Assembly: GCA_029379385.1 (NCBI GenBank)
Contig: CM055613.1
Span: forward strand, 20,044,001 to 20,108,000
Reading direction: 5' to 3'
Origin: Quillaja saponaria
Taxonomy: Eukaryota > Streptophyta > Magnoliopsida > Fabales > Quillajaceae
DNA: 64,000 bases
Part shown: positions 34,061-45,168 of the stretch, piece by piece
How positions within the stretch are numbered: position 1 is the first letter of the stretch
Layout: each line of letters starts with the position of its first letter
Made by a program: the position numbers and the translations under genes
Notes under the pieces: model-generated
What the model saw: the letters and a program-made list of their open reading frames with translations, nothing else
Database searches by the model: none
What the model was told of the DNA's origin: nothing

Positions 34061-34144
34061 TATATATATTATCATTTTAAAAATTTTATCCACCGAGTCA
34101 CATAAATTACGTACAACTATATGCTAAACTATCGGGTTATAATA
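31487..34144 (-). mobile_element. Solo LTR, 2.66 kb, nested inside another LTR
   Basis: It starts TGTCACATCCTCCAATAAAG and ends CTATCGGGTTATAATA. Flanks CCTGA (31482-31486) and CCTAA (34145-34149) form a 5-bp target duplication with one transition. It is closely related to the LTR at 39509-42102 (same start, the GTGTGCACTACTGACT zone, and TACTAAGTCAGTTCCTACCA near 33800). Boxes include degraded GGAAC-TCT-GCTCC (31766-31778) and GTACC-TTGA-GGGTAC (32014-32028). It holds a CT/CA/TA microsatellite near its start. Open frames near 33259-33440 and 33603-33933 are not recognised and probably chance. Confidence 0.88.
34028..34070. repeat. Compound CT/CA/TA microsatellite
   Basis: (CT)n, (CA)n and (TA)n runs follow one another inside an LTR. 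Confidence 0.95.
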
Positions 34145-35080
34145 CCTAACTTCAAAACAAATAAACACACATGACATTCGACTAACTATAATTTAAATGG
34201 AAGGCTTTATGAAATCAAAACTATAAGCAAAGATTTATTTAACAAAAATACATAACACTTAGATTAAAATTTTCAGAGAGGTTTCCTGTAAAGCGGAACA
34301 TGCCCAGTAATACAAACATATATCTAACCTGGTTACACTCAACCAGGTAATAACAGAAACATTATAAAAAAGGAGCTTCGCTCCATTAACATCATAAACA
34401 ATAACAATTAGACTACTATATAAAACAAAACACAACAACTCAAATCCCTAATGTGACTACAAACTTCCATCTGTCGGCTTCAAGTATGCAATTCAAAAGA
34501 AACACCTTGTCGCACTCTATCGACAAGTCACGAATCGATGGTTGACATCTATTGAAATCCTATTATTAAAAAAAATATGAACAAGTGAGAAGTCAGTCAC
34601 TAAGAAGACTCAGTAAGTGAAAAATGTACCCAAAGGGTACTGGCATCACTCCACACATTTATATAATACATTGGTCAAATAATATCAACATAACATAAAT
34701 TTAAAGCAACTAAATGTCACACGTACGCAAATATGAAAAACATAAAATTAAACAAACACAGTTCAAGTAATTCACTATATAATCAAATCAAATTAAATCA
34801 ATCAAAACACTCAAAGAACACAAAGGGCCAATTAGAGTAACTCAATACCCGCACACTAAATATATCCTCGCGGGCAATTTTTGTGCCCGCACAACAAATA
34901 TATACTCCTTACATATTCATTCCTGGGGATGAGTTACTCCAGTATTTATAATCCAATATCAAATAATCAAATCAAAGTATCTTAGATGCACCCAGATTCT
35001 ATTCGAATGTAAAAATCATTTCGGATAAAAATCAGTTTTATTGGTCCTTATCAACACAAACAAAGTCACATTCTTATATA
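34145..35080 (-). repeat. Right piece of the split LTR, adjoining integrase
   Basis: It continues 31424-31486: GGTTTCCTGTAAAGCGGAAC, GGAGC-TTC-GCTCC (34372-34384), AGTCAGTCACTAAGAAGACT, GTACCC-AAA-GGGTAC (34627-34641), CGCGGGC...GCCCGC (34869-34890) and GTCCTTATCAACAC near 35046. The LTR start is missing. Integrase sequence begins within a few tens of bases, so this may be the 3' LTR of the 35090-42102 element after a deletion, or an independent insertion. Confidence 0.7.
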
Positions 35081-35089
35081 CAACCAACC

Positions 35090-36140
35090 AATCAAAGCTT
35101 CTTAACTCTGGCCCTAACAACTGGTACTCATTGTCTCAAACCAACCAATCGAAGATCGGCACTTCCTACCATACAATCCTTCAAATGAGGCCATTTGAAT
35201 GCTACTATGATAACTATTATTATAAGCAAACTCCATAAGTGGAAGATGTTGATCCCAACTACCTTCAAAATCAATCACACAAGCTCACAACATATCCTAC
35301 AAAGTTTGTATCGTTCTATTGGATTGCCTATCTGTCTAAAGGTGAAAAGTCGTACTGAATAACAACTGAGTACCCAGAGCTTCCTGTAAAGATTTCTAGA
35401 ACGCAACAGTAAATTGAGCATCCTAATCAGATATAATAGAGACTGGTACCCCATGTAATGAAACAATCTCAAGGAGATGAAGTAGGACGAATAGTCTTTA
35501 TTGGGAGTAAATAATCTTTATATGGAGAAAATGCACATACTTTGTCAAACGATCTACAATGACCCAAATAGAATCAAAACCCCTAAAGTCAAAGGAAGTC
35601 CTGATACAAAATCCATGGTGACTTTTTTCCACTTCCACTCTAGAACGTCCAGTTTTTGTAACATTCCCGCAGGGCTCTGATGCTTAGCTTTCACCTGTTG
35701 ACACACTAAGCATCTAGAAACAAAATCAGCAACATCATTCTTCATGCTCTGCCACCTAGTAAAAATTTCTTAAATCCTGATACATTTTAGAAGAACCAAA
35801 ATGCATAACAGATGATGAACAATGAGCTACTTCAACAATCTTCTTCCTCAATTCTAAATCAGGTGTCACCACCATCCTATCACCATACCTCAACATTCCT
35901 TTACCATCCACCCTGAAATCACCAGTAATTCCTTGTTCACATTTAGTTTTTTCAGCCATCACCTCTGGATCAACTACTTGTGATGCTTTTAGGGCTTCCA
36001 CAAAAGTGGACTTCACTTGAACATTAGCAAGTAATATCTCTTGAGGAGACACTTCAAACTTAACTCCATCAGCCATGCATTGCTGTAATTCTTTGACTAC
36101 CTGGTTACGCATAGCTGGCAAATGGGATAGAGTACCCATA
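35090..36140 (-). pseudogene. Ty3/gypsy integrase, near complete but catalytically dead
   Basis: Read from 36139 downward. The N-terminal linker GMLRYGDRMVVTPDLELRKK is followed by the zinc-binding region (HCSSSVMHFGSSKMYQDL then CLVCQQ). The core starts WKWKKVTMDFVSGLPLTL, with the first catalytic Asp near 35617. The second Asp is kept in SIISD near 35430, followed by a stop. The Glu position reads RQSNRTIQTL, so Glu is Asn. After it come [20 protein letters not shown] and [12 protein letters not shown], then [12 protein letters not shown], where similarity ends near 35090. Stops and at least two frameshifts are present. It follows RNase H directly, in normal gypsy order. Confidence 0.9.
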
Positions 36141-36640
36141 GATTTTCTACTAAAGCATCAGCAACTACATTCGCTTTCCCTAGATGATAAGAAATCGAAC
36201 AATCATAATCCTCCAGTAGCTCAATCTATCTATGATGTCTTAGATTCAGCTCCTTCTGATCAAAAATGTATTTAAGACTTTTGTGATCCGTGAAAATCTC
36301 AAAAGTCTCACCATACAAGTGATGCTTCCATATGTTTAATGCAAAAATTACTACTACCATCTCAAGATCATGAGTATGTTAGTTCACCTTATGCTTTTTC
36401 AGCGCTCTAGAAGCATATGCTACAACTCTTCCATCCTGTATCAAAACACAATAAAGTCCAATACGAGAAGCATCACAAAAAAATAGTATACTTACCCATA
36501 GTGGAGGAAAGTGCAAGAACAAGAGCTGACTGTCAAACAAGTTTTTAGTTTTTGAAAGCTTTCTTCGCAAGTCTTGGACCACAAAAACTTGACTTCTTTT
36601 TGAGTCAGTCGAGTCAAAGGAGCAGCAATATGAGAGAAAT
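36141..36640 (-). pseudogene. Ty3/gypsy RNase H domain
   Basis: RNase H degrades the RNA strand of the hybrid. From about 36640: [20 protein letters not shown] (connection), then [20 protein letters not shown] with the first catalytic Asp (DAS) intact, [33 protein letters not shown] with the Glu region, [20 protein letters not shown] with the third Asp, and [20 protein letters not shown]. Single-base stops interrupt it (a Tyr-like position after KHKVN and a Trp-like position after LRHHR). Conservation is high, so this copy is younger than the one at 2421-2935. Confidence 0.92.
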
Positions 36641-37430
36641 TCTCTACAAATCTCCTTTAATACCCTGCTAAACTCAGAAATTTACAAATTTCAAAGACAT
36701 TTGTTAGTCGAGGTCAATTTTGAACTGCTTCTATCTTGCTTAGGTCTACACGAATACCTTCCTTAGAAATTGCATGTCCAAGAAACATCACCTGATTCAG
36801 CCAAAATTCACACTTAGAGAATTTAACATAAAGCTTATTTTCCCTCAGTGTTTGCAATATAATACTAAGATGCTGTTCATGCTCCTCCTCACTTCAAGAA
36901 TATACTAGAATGTCATCAATGAAAACAATAACAAACTAGTCCAAGAAAGGCTTAAACACCTGATTCATCAAATCCATGAATGCTGCAAGAACATTAATGA
37001 GCCCAAAAGACATAACCAAGAATTCATAGTGCCCATACCGAGTGCAAAAAGTAGTTTTTAAAATATCTTCTTTCCTAATTCGGAGCTAATGATACCCCAA
37101 ACAAAGATCAATCTTAGAAAAAAACTAAGCTCCCTGCAGCTAATCAAATAAGTCATCAATCCTAGGGAGAGGATACTTGTTTTTAACTGTGACCTTATTC
37201 AACTGTCGGTAATCGATGCAAAGTCTAAACGAGCCATCCTTCTTTTTAACAAACAAAATAGGAGCACCCCAAGAAGATGAACAGGGACGAATGAATCCCT
37301 TATCTAGCAAATCTTGTAATTGCACTTTAAGCTCCCTTAACTCACTAGGAGCCATTCTATAAGGGGGAACAAAAATAGGTTAAGTGTCGAGTAATAACTC
37401 AATCTCACAATCAGGAGGAAGCCTTGGAAG
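36641..37430 (-). pseudogene. Ty3/gypsy reverse transcriptase, active-site Asp pair intact
   Basis: RT copies element RNA into DNA. The minus strand from 37430 reads a [20 protein letters not shown] lead-in, then [53 protein letters not shown] (37355 to 37140), a degraded middle with frameshifts, and the palm motif FVIVFIDDILVYS near 36910, so both catalytic Asp are present. Next come [40 protein letters not shown] and [20 protein letters not shown]. Stops sit at Lys, Arg, Trp and Tyr codons one transition or transversion away from sense. Neighbours are protease upstream and RNase H downstream. Confidence 0.93.
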
Positions 37431-37980
37431 CTCTTCAGAAAAAATATCAGAAAACTCCCTCACTACTGGGATACAATCTAAAGGAGGACACTCTAACTGA
37501 GTATCCCTGAAAAAAGCTATGATGCTTTTTCCTGATAAGTCATCTTGCATGAATAGCTGAAATTAAATTGTAGGGAACATCACTTTGATCCCCTTGAATA
37601 ATAACAGTTGGCTTGGCAGGAATGCTGAACTTAACGCTCTTATCGCGATAATTTACCAAAGCATGATGGTCAGACAACCAATCCATGTCTAGAATCACAT
37701 CATATTCGAGCATATCCAATATGATTAAGTCTTCCAGATAATTACCATCCCCCACAAGAACTTCACATAAAGATATATGCCAGTCTGCTAAGATAATTTC
37801 TCCCAACGGAGTTAAGACTACTAAAGGGATCTCAAGAGGCTCCACGACCTTCCCCACAAGGAAGCAATATATAGCGAGATGAAAGAATGAGTAGCTCCTA
37901 GATCAAATAACATTTTAGCACTAATGGAATAAACAAACAAATTACCTGATACCACTATATTATAAGCCTGTACCTCTTGA
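37431..37980 (-). pseudogene. Ty3/gypsy aspartic protease region
   Basis: This segment joins gag to RT. The open stretch 37857-37540 reads VPLVVL-type beta strands: GEIILADWHISLCEVLVGDG, DLIILDMLEYDVILDMDWLS, DHHALVNYRDKSVKF. The DVILDMDWL signature near 37690 is the conserved protease C-terminal motif, with the usual Gly before Met changed to Asp. The N-terminal active-site segment (about 37860-37980; AKMLFDLGATHSF-like) is frameshifted: on the minus strand near 37900 AAATGTTATTTGATCTAGGA encodes MLFDLG, so the catalytic Asp survives while the Thr/Ser is Leu. Linker and RT lie downstream. Confidence 0.85.
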
Positions 37981-37984
37981 GTTG

Positions 37985-39240
37985 TCAGAGCATAGACTTA
38001 GGCCTAACCTCTCCCTGCTGATGAAGAACCCCTAGAGAAACCACCAGCACCCCTAGAGGTCTCGTAGGTGTTGTAAGAAGTGGAGGTTTACCCTGAACTG
38101 AAGAAGAAGTCCTGATTAAAGTGGACTGACCTCTCAACAATGGATAGTCTCTAATACGATGATCCATTGCTCCACATTTAAAACATGCACCTGTCCCCAG
38201 TTTACACTTACCAGTATGCCTATTGCCACAAGTAGAGCATGTATGGAACTTATATGATCAGGGTCCGATTGACGATCCTCCTTGAAACTAAGCTCCTGAA
38301 CCTCCTCTCATCTGACTTCTACCTGGCTGAAAATTTCCTCTAAATGAACTTTATCTAGAGGTAGATTCATCCCCAGGCTTCTGTGAACTGCCAGCTCGAG
38401 AAGTCAACGAACCTTCCTTCCTTGCCTTCTTATGACTTTCCAATTCTGCCTGTCTCTCCAGCACCTTAGTCTCCAATCAGTAAGCAGCATCCACAGCCTA
38501 AGTATAAGTCGTAATGTCTGACAGGAACACTGATCTGAATAAATAGTCCTTCACCCTCATTTGCTCCGTGGCGACCAAATGTGGGGCAAAACAAGACAAT
38601 TGAGTAAATCGAATCTCATACTCTGCCACTGACATACCCTCAGTCTGCATTAATTGCTCAAAATCACGAGCATGCTTGTCACGTACACTCTCAAGTAAAA
38701 AGCTATCCAGAAAAGCTCTACTGAACTCTGGCCACGTCAGTAGAGTAGGCTCAGTCCGTCACTACACTAATGTCTATACCAATCATAAGCCACTATCATG
38801 TAACTGATAGCTAACCAACTCAATTGCATGGACGGGATCACATCCCAAAGCTATACACAGTCGGTATGACTCCTCGAGGAAAGCATAAGGATCCTGAGTT
38901 GGATTAACCCCAGAAAATCTCAGCGGCTGCATCTTCCTGAAATCATATAATGTCATAAATACCCCCCGATCCTGCTGGACTGGAGCTGGGGGGTTTACCT
39001 CTTACTGAGGATGAATAGGGGGAACTATAGGTGGCTGCTGCTAAGCCTGCTATTATTGGGCCAAAAATCCAACTAAATCACCTACTGTCCTCTAAACGCA
39101 GTCTAATCCCTGCATCAATCACTCCATATCAATACTAGGAGCTATTGCCCTGCCTCGACCTCTACCCCTACAGTGTCCCCATCGACTCCTGCCTCTAACT
39201 GCTAATGTCTAGGGACCGGTAGATCCCTGATGTGGATCCC
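37985..39240 (-). pseudogene. gag: Ty3/gypsy gag (capsid and CCHC zinc knuckle)
   Basis: From about 39240 the N-terminus is Arg/Gly-rich (GRGRGRAIAPSIDME). The capsid follows: LRFSGVNPTQDPYAFLEESY, LCIALGCDPVHAIELVSYQL, TWPEFSRAFLDSFLLESVRD, MSVAEYEIRFTQLSCFAPHL and TEQMRVKDYLFRS (about 38950 to 38550). A Ser/Arg-rich linker (38450-38250) leads to the zinc knuckle CFKCGAMDHRIRDYP near 38190-38150; the last Cys of C-X2-C-X4-H-X4-C is Tyr (TGC to TAC). Stops are few and mostly at Trp or Gln codons. It lies just inside the leader and primer-binding site, as expected for the first gene. Confidence 0.92.
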
Positions 39241-39490
39241 TGATCAGAGCCAACCTCATGCTGCTCCTATCGACTAGCAACATGATTGCTTCTTCGTATT
39301 ATATCTAGAACAAGTACACAAAACCTTAATGTACATTTTATAAGATAAATTAAAAGACAGTACCTATAAATAATTATAACTTTGAGCTTCAGGACGATTT
39401 AGAACACATCACTAAATCCATATACGTCCCAGGTAACGTACGTGAACTAAGCAATAACATTCCATACTTGTCAGTCATAAACTTCTAACC
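39241..39490 (-). other. Untranslated leader of the 35090-42102 element
   Basis: AT-rich sequence between gag and the primer-binding site. It is colinear with 7040-7160 of the collapsed element (TTTGAGCTTCAGGACGATTT against TAGAAGTTTCAGGATGAATT), which proves both elements share ancestry and locates the deletion in that copy. Confidence 0.7.
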
Positions 39491-39508
39491 ATGCTCTGAT
39501 ACAAACTT
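39491..39508 (-). other. Primer-binding site, tRNA-Met type
   Basis: The minus strand reads AGTTTGTATCAGAGCATG immediately inside the LTR end (GGGGTGTGACA). TGTATCAGAGCATG nearly matches the initiator tRNA-Met complement TGGTATCAGAGC. It fixes element orientation and LTR boundary. Confidence 0.85.
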
Positions 39509-40941
39509 GTCACACCCCCAAATAAAGGTATGACTGGCTGAATGAATAGGTGTCCATACCTCTGTAACCCTGAATATGCAAGTAGTGTGCATCACAATTT
39601 GAAAATACATTGTAGTAAATACTATCAAAATATTATAGAGTTAAAATAAAATCTGATATTGACAGTTAAATATAAAACAATTACTGAAAATATTGGCAGA
39701 GGTTCCCCATACGGTGGAACATAACCATAATATAACAAACAATCTAGATTCAAGTTAATAGTAAATTGTGATATTAGAATATATAGAGGAGCTCCGCTCC
39801 TAACAAAATTGGACAACACCATAATAAATACAATATATAAGACAACCATTCATGACACCCTAGGCGATTGCAAGTACTGTCCTTTACACTCAAAGTGTGC
39901 GATTTTCGAGATATACCTTGCCGTAGTAGAATCAACAGTAACATTTTCGTTTACGACCAGCAGTGGTAAACTACAGCAAACAACCACAAAGGAAAAAGTG
40001 AGTCATGAGGACTCAGTGATCAAATAATGTACCCTAAGGGTACCAGCATCACACAACACATATATCATAGATTTAAATACATATTAGAATTACTCAGGTA
40101 CGTATGTAATTATATTTCTCATATGACCACAAATCACTTTAAAGCACGAATTTCAATGCATCAATTCAAACCATTAACACAACCACGCAAAGAACAAACA
40201 ATTTAACAAGCAAAGGACTAATGAGTAACTCAGCGCCGGCAAAACAATTTAATTCTCCATAACAATCCGTCTCACTGGGGCTGAGCACTCTATTTGTTTA
40301 AAATAATTATCAATATCGGAATAAATCATATCAAATTCAAATATCCAAGGTACACCTAGACCTTAAATTTGAAAATGGAAGTTAATTCTTAGAAAATTTC
40401 ATGTTGTTGGCCCTTATCAATCACAATCATTATAAACCGCATATCATTCAATTAAATCAATGAAATAATTTATCTATTTATTTTACTTTATATCACAATA
40501 ATTCAAACATACTTATAGCTGCACACAAAAATCTGATAATCATAAAGCACATAATCCACTCATAGGCTCGCGAATGTGGCTTGTTAGTCTGCCTATTCTA
40601 TGACGGTGTGGAAATATCCTCAACATGCTCTAGAGCTAAAAATCATAGATTCATAGGTTACTAATAATCACTTTAAAATTAATTTGACAGTTTCTTTATC
40701 ATACGTACTTATGTCTAAGATGTTGCTTAAAGCACTGTTAATTAATTCGATATATTTATTAATTTAACATTACCCTATATATATATATATATTAGAATTA
40801 GTCTCCGTGTATATATTAAAATTTAACTTTACTAATTATGCTGTCAAACATATAAAATTAAGTTATTTGTTTGTGTCCACATTTATATTAATTAATCAAC
40901 ATTAATTAATTAATTTTTTCCTTATTACCTACATATAACTA

Positions 40942-40989
<48 letters not shown>

Positions 40990-42102
40990 GATTATTAATA
41001 TCATTTCTTGATTTCTTTCTTTCATACATTTAACTTAATTCATCTAATCCCTAAGTTACATCCCCCAAGTCACGCTTCTTAATTTTCCACAACCTGTCAT
41101 CCCACCTTCTTTAAGGTGAATCTACTCACTGCTCCAACTAACCAGTCCACCTCTTGTAGCCACTCAAGAATATGGAAGCCAAAAGAAATTAGAATTAGGA
41201 TTGCCATCCCCTTCAACATTTCCTCCACCAGTGACCAAAATAGGCCCTTCCCATAACTTTGTCATTTGCTAACATTTAGCTTTCCTCTAAACTGCCTTAC
41301 TTACGGCATCACACAAAGCAAAAGGACACAAATGTGCAACTAGAACCAAGACAATCACTAAGCAACAAAAACTATAACCCACGACAGAGCATGGAAAAAT
41401 TCCAGCCAAACAAGTCTATACCTTCACAACCAATCACTGAAATTTCCAAAAGCAATTTGCTTCCCCAATACCCGTTACACACAGCCACAAAGGGAAGAAA
41501 AATAGATATGGAACAAACCCAACAAGATAGTTGAAACTCTCGTATACTACCATCTTGACAGAGCTGAATTTCATCTCTTAAAACTCTCATTTTTTACACG
41601 TACAACACATATACTCGAAGAAAGATCAAGAACTCACCGAGAGTTTGAGTTTAATTGTCAAGAAAGGAGGAAGTCACGGCCAACTAGCAATCAGCCAAGA
41701 ACAGGGAGAAGAATTCGGCAAAGAGGAAAAATAGAGGAAACTAAGTCGGTTCACACCAAAAGAAAAGATGAAAAGCAGGAAAAAAAAGAAAGAAAAGAAA
41801 AGATAAAAAAAAATAAAAGGGAAGCTAAATAAAATATTAGGAAAAAAAATACACCATTCATTATCTAGATATTTATATACCTATACCTACACCTTCTCCA
41901 TATCACTTTATATTTACATATTTTTGTATATATATATGCCTATATATATATATAATTCACATCAATTAAATTATACTTAATTCAACTCCACAATTAACTC
42001 TCCCATTTAATGCAAATAAATCCACCATGGGTAATATATATATATACACAATGATTACGTACAAAAATTCTAATGCACAAATTGAATTATCGGATTATGA
42101 CA
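39509..42102 (-). repeat. 5' LTR of the 35090-42102 gypsy element
   Basis: It begins TGTCACACCCCCAAATAAAG next to the primer-binding site and finishes TTATCGGATTATGACA (LTR start, reverse TGTCATAATCC). Length 2.59 kb. Boxes: GGAGC-TCC-GCTCC (39788-39800), TGAGTCATGAGGACTCAGTG near 40000, GTACCC-TAA-GGGTAC (40029-40043), TCTCACTGGGGCTGAGCACT near 40270, CTCTAGAGCTAAAAATCATA near 40630. A TA microsatellite lies at 40943-40986. The purine-rich start zone (41640-41840) resembles 33720-33850. Open frames near 41334-41590 are unrecognised and overlap on both strands. Confidence 0.85.
40943..40986. repeat. TA microsatellite
   Basis: About 22 uninterrupted TA units inside an LTR. Confidence 0.95.
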
Positions 42103-42529
42103 ATCACTATTCATTGTATTTTTGTTTTTTGCATGATACTTATTTGAAACCTATAACCATTTATGATATATCTATTGCAAGATTAGGCACATCGATTTGG
42201 ACCCATAGCAATATCTAGTACGTGCTCATCAATACTTAGATTACTCAATATCTATGTAATTATAGCAGATGTAAGAATAAAAATTTCATTAATTAAATGT
42301 TCATTTAATTATAATCGAAAAATTTCTTACTAGTTAGAATAGCCATTTCGGAAATTCCCTTTCAAGGAGTCTGAGTTGTTTATAGGTGATATTAGGATCA
42401 TCAACTTTCAGTATTGAACTAGAACTGACTACAAACAAATATACAACAAGATAGGTTATGTGTAAAAAGTCTGAAGGGTAAGAAGAATTTTTAAGACTTA
42501 CTTTACAAAAGGTCTTACTTTACAAAAAA
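42103..42529. other. AT-rich DNA, nothing recognised
   Basis: No coding potential, repeat or terminus recognised between the LTR and the CGTCCC-repeat zone. A nearby repeat, AAGACTTACTTTACAAAA then CTTACTTTACAAAA, spans 42493-42525. Confidence 0.4.
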
Positions 42530-42880
42530 TTTGTAGCCACATTCACTCCTAGAATTGGTGTTATTCTAGATAGGATAAGCCCATCCCAAATAGTCTCGTC
42601 CCGAATATTATTATCCAGGACAAGTTAATACTATCCGCGACGAGTGTACTCGTCCCAGATAATAAAATAAGAAATCAACATTTTTCAAAATGTTGGTGAT
42701 TGGAAACTTATCAGCGACAAGCTTAACCCGTCCCAAATAATACATACCGATCAAGGATAGTTAACCATAATTATTTTTGTCATTTTAGTAAATGATAAAT
42801 TATTGGCAATTATCCGAGACACCTATCACTAATAATCAAAATGACTCTTCGAGGATATGATGTCTAATATTTTCTATGTT
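42530..42880. mobile_element. DNA-transposon remnant with GACGAG/CTCGTCCC subterminal repeats
   Basis: Short motifs alternate in both orientations: CTCGTCCCGAATAT, ATCCGCGACGAGTG, ACTCGTCCCAGATAAT, ATCAGCGACAAGC, CCCGTCCCAAATAAT and ATCCGAGACACC. Dense, inverted and direct 10-12-bp motifs are typical of transposase-binding subterminal regions of CACTA-like or similar elements. No terminal inverted repeat or transposase was found, so superfamily is unsure. Confidence 0.55.
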
Positions 42881-43009
42881 TTCCTTTTCTCGAACAAACT
42901 TAATGTGACATTCATCTATTTCCTCTTAGTTCTACCCTCCCAGAAACTCGTCAAAGGATCAGAGCTGTAATGGTGGAGGAAGAAGAGGAAGGACGAGAAA
43001 AGAGAGCCA

Positions 43010-43560
43010 AGGTCTAGTTTAAAACATGATAGACTTTTTGCGTCTGCTATAGCAAATGCAAATACATTAAGTGAAAGACAAAGACAACAAGATATTTTTT
43101 TTTAAATAATATTTTATTACTTGCATCTGTACTAAGGCAGACATAATTAAGGATAATGCAAACTGCATATATATTTGGTAGAATTTAGAGCCAATTCAAA
43201 ATAGTTGTATTTGCAACATTGCAGATGCAAAGACATTAAAGGCAAATACTGATAATTGGTGATGGAAAATAGCCTTCAATGCGTGTTATCTAGATCTACC
43301 ATCACAGATGCATATGATAAACAACATACTCAGATGGATTCAAAGAATATGACGCTAAAAGGTAAATTATTTTCGTTTTGCATTTCAAGTTTCAACGTCT
43401 TTTTTTTTTTTTCCCCTCACTATTAGCGTCTACAATATTACAGATGTATAAGCACTAATGGCAGATGCAAATGTTAGCTATTTAAGTCTGCGTTGTCTAA
43501 GTCTGCCTTTATGTAGACACAGATAGGGTGATTTATGGTAGATATCCTTCACATTTTGAA
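43010..43560. mobile_element. DNA-transposon remnant with CAGATGC/GCGTCTGC subterminal repeats
   Basis: Repeated motifs include TTTTGCGTCTGCTATAGCAA, CATCTGTACTAAGGCAGAC, TTGCAGATGCAAAGACATTA, CACAGATGCATATG, TACAGATGTATAAGCACTAA, GGCAGATGCAAATG and AAGTCTGCGTTGTCTAAGTC. The pattern GCRTCTGC with flanking ATTAA resembles subterminal arrays of plant CACTA elements. It has a different motif set from the 42530-42880 array and from the 44851-45168 end, so three elements may be present. Confidence 0.55.
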
Positions 43561-44850
43561 GATAATTTTTTATTAACCAGTTCTGAATAAAGGCATAATC
43601 TCATAAATGACAGATGAACATTATCTCAAAAGGCTTCTCACAAAGTCTAATGAATATAATCTTAAGCAGAAACAAAGTATAGATAATTAAAGAGGCCATC
43701 TCCATTTCCTATTCTAACAAAGTTTAATGGTTACAATCTTGAGCAACAACAACTTTGACCAAGTTGAATATTGTCTTGTAAAGAACATGGAAACTTTTTT
43801 GCAATAGAATACATTATTGCTATTACAAAATCTGATGATGGTTTCTAATTTGATTGATTATGTACTTCATTTGTCTCTTTCAAGACTGCATTATTGACAA
43901 GTGACAACCATAACAAAGTTTAAGACCGTGTAAAACCTTACCCTATAGACACAAGTATTAATGCATTTGGACTTGTTTATAAACATTATAGACAACTGCT
44001 AATTAATAGTTGTCATGTATAAATATGTCCAAATACTAAGTTATCAAACAAAGGGTAATGCAATTGTCAGAAATCAAATTGAAACAGTCTCTAGCATGAA
44101 TAGCTAAATCTAATTATGGGCCTTTATAGTTTAGCCAATGGTTTATGGATCAGTTTTAGGAAGTCCTTATATTAGATTGGTATGGAACTATAAAACAGAG
44201 CATGCCATGATTGTCACATATAGTCCAACTTAGCCAAAAGAACAAAATGTACAAGTGTAGAAAGGAACCAAGGGAAGAATGAATTTCTCAATTTCTCACA
44301 GCTCTAACATCAACTTTGCACCTACAAAAATCCCATTGATATAGAGCATCTCTTTGTATATCAAGGAAAATGCTAGAACACAGTAGACAGTGTTAACTTA
44401 CAACTGTATTATTCACGTGTCTTGAATATTTGATAATGTAGACCAAAGAGAGCCTTAACATCTACTTTTTTACATACAAAAATCTACCAACACATCTTAT
44501 GTTTATCTCTTTGGTTGCTAAGTTGTACTTTCCAATCCAGACGTATCTTACAAAAAAAGGTTTCTTAATACTTGCCAACACCCAAGCAACACTTGAAAAA
44601 GTAAAAGTGGACTTGCCTAATCTAAACAGCATAGCTTTTCACCCTCAAAGTTTACCCAACCTATCTAAACAGCATAGCTTGCCTAATCTTGATTGGCATT
44701 ATAGAGGAGGAGCAGTTGCTGGTACATGGTGAACTTGGCCGTGGGTGAGTTTGATGATAGCCTTGCAGTAAGAGCTACAAAAGGAAGCACAAGGAAGTAA
44801 AATGAGAATAAATGGGGAGTTTTAGGGATTTTGATTTGGGTTTAATTATT
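43561..44850. other. No gene recognised
   Basis: Moderately AT-rich DNA without LTR boxes. A 77-codon plus-strand frame (44499-44732) contains a short internal repeat (CTATCTAAACAGCATAGCTT near 44662 resembling 44621-44637) but no recognisable domain. This interval may be the body of a defective DNA transposon ending at 45168. Confidence 0.4.
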
Positions 44851-45168
44851 TGAGATCAAAAACTCGATTTCTAATAAAATTAAAAGTAGCCTTTGATAAG
44901 TACTTCATGAAAAAAAATTAACAATAACTTTTTAGAGACTGCAGAAACTGTCTTTGATAATATAAATGCAGTCTATGATACTTTGGCACCATTTGACACG
45001 AAAATTATCCATTATCAAAGTCCATGAAAATATCATCAGAGACAGGGGTTATGAATATTTGTTGATTTATTTGAGACCGCATTTAGAGGTCTCTGATAGG
45101 TACTATCAGAGATCGTTTTATTTGTGGCCTCTAATAAGTGGTCTCTGATACTTTATTTTCTTATAGTG
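44851..45168. mobile_element. CACTA-type transposon end
   Basis: The last 13 bases (45156-45168) read TTTTCTTATAGTG, the reverse complement of CACTATAAGAAAA, the En/Spm (CACTA) terminus. Upstream lie clustered subterminal motifs in both orientations: TATCAGAGACAGG, GGTCTCTGATAGGTACTATC, AGAGATCG, GTGGTCTCTGATAC. The sequence immediately outside (45169 on) is gypsy RT in mid-frame, so the insertion broke that gene. The matching opposite terminus was not found in the window. Confidence 0.75.

Noticed and set aside
44499..44732. 77-codon plus-strand frame
   Set aside because: No recognisable domain; probably the body of a defective DNA transposon.
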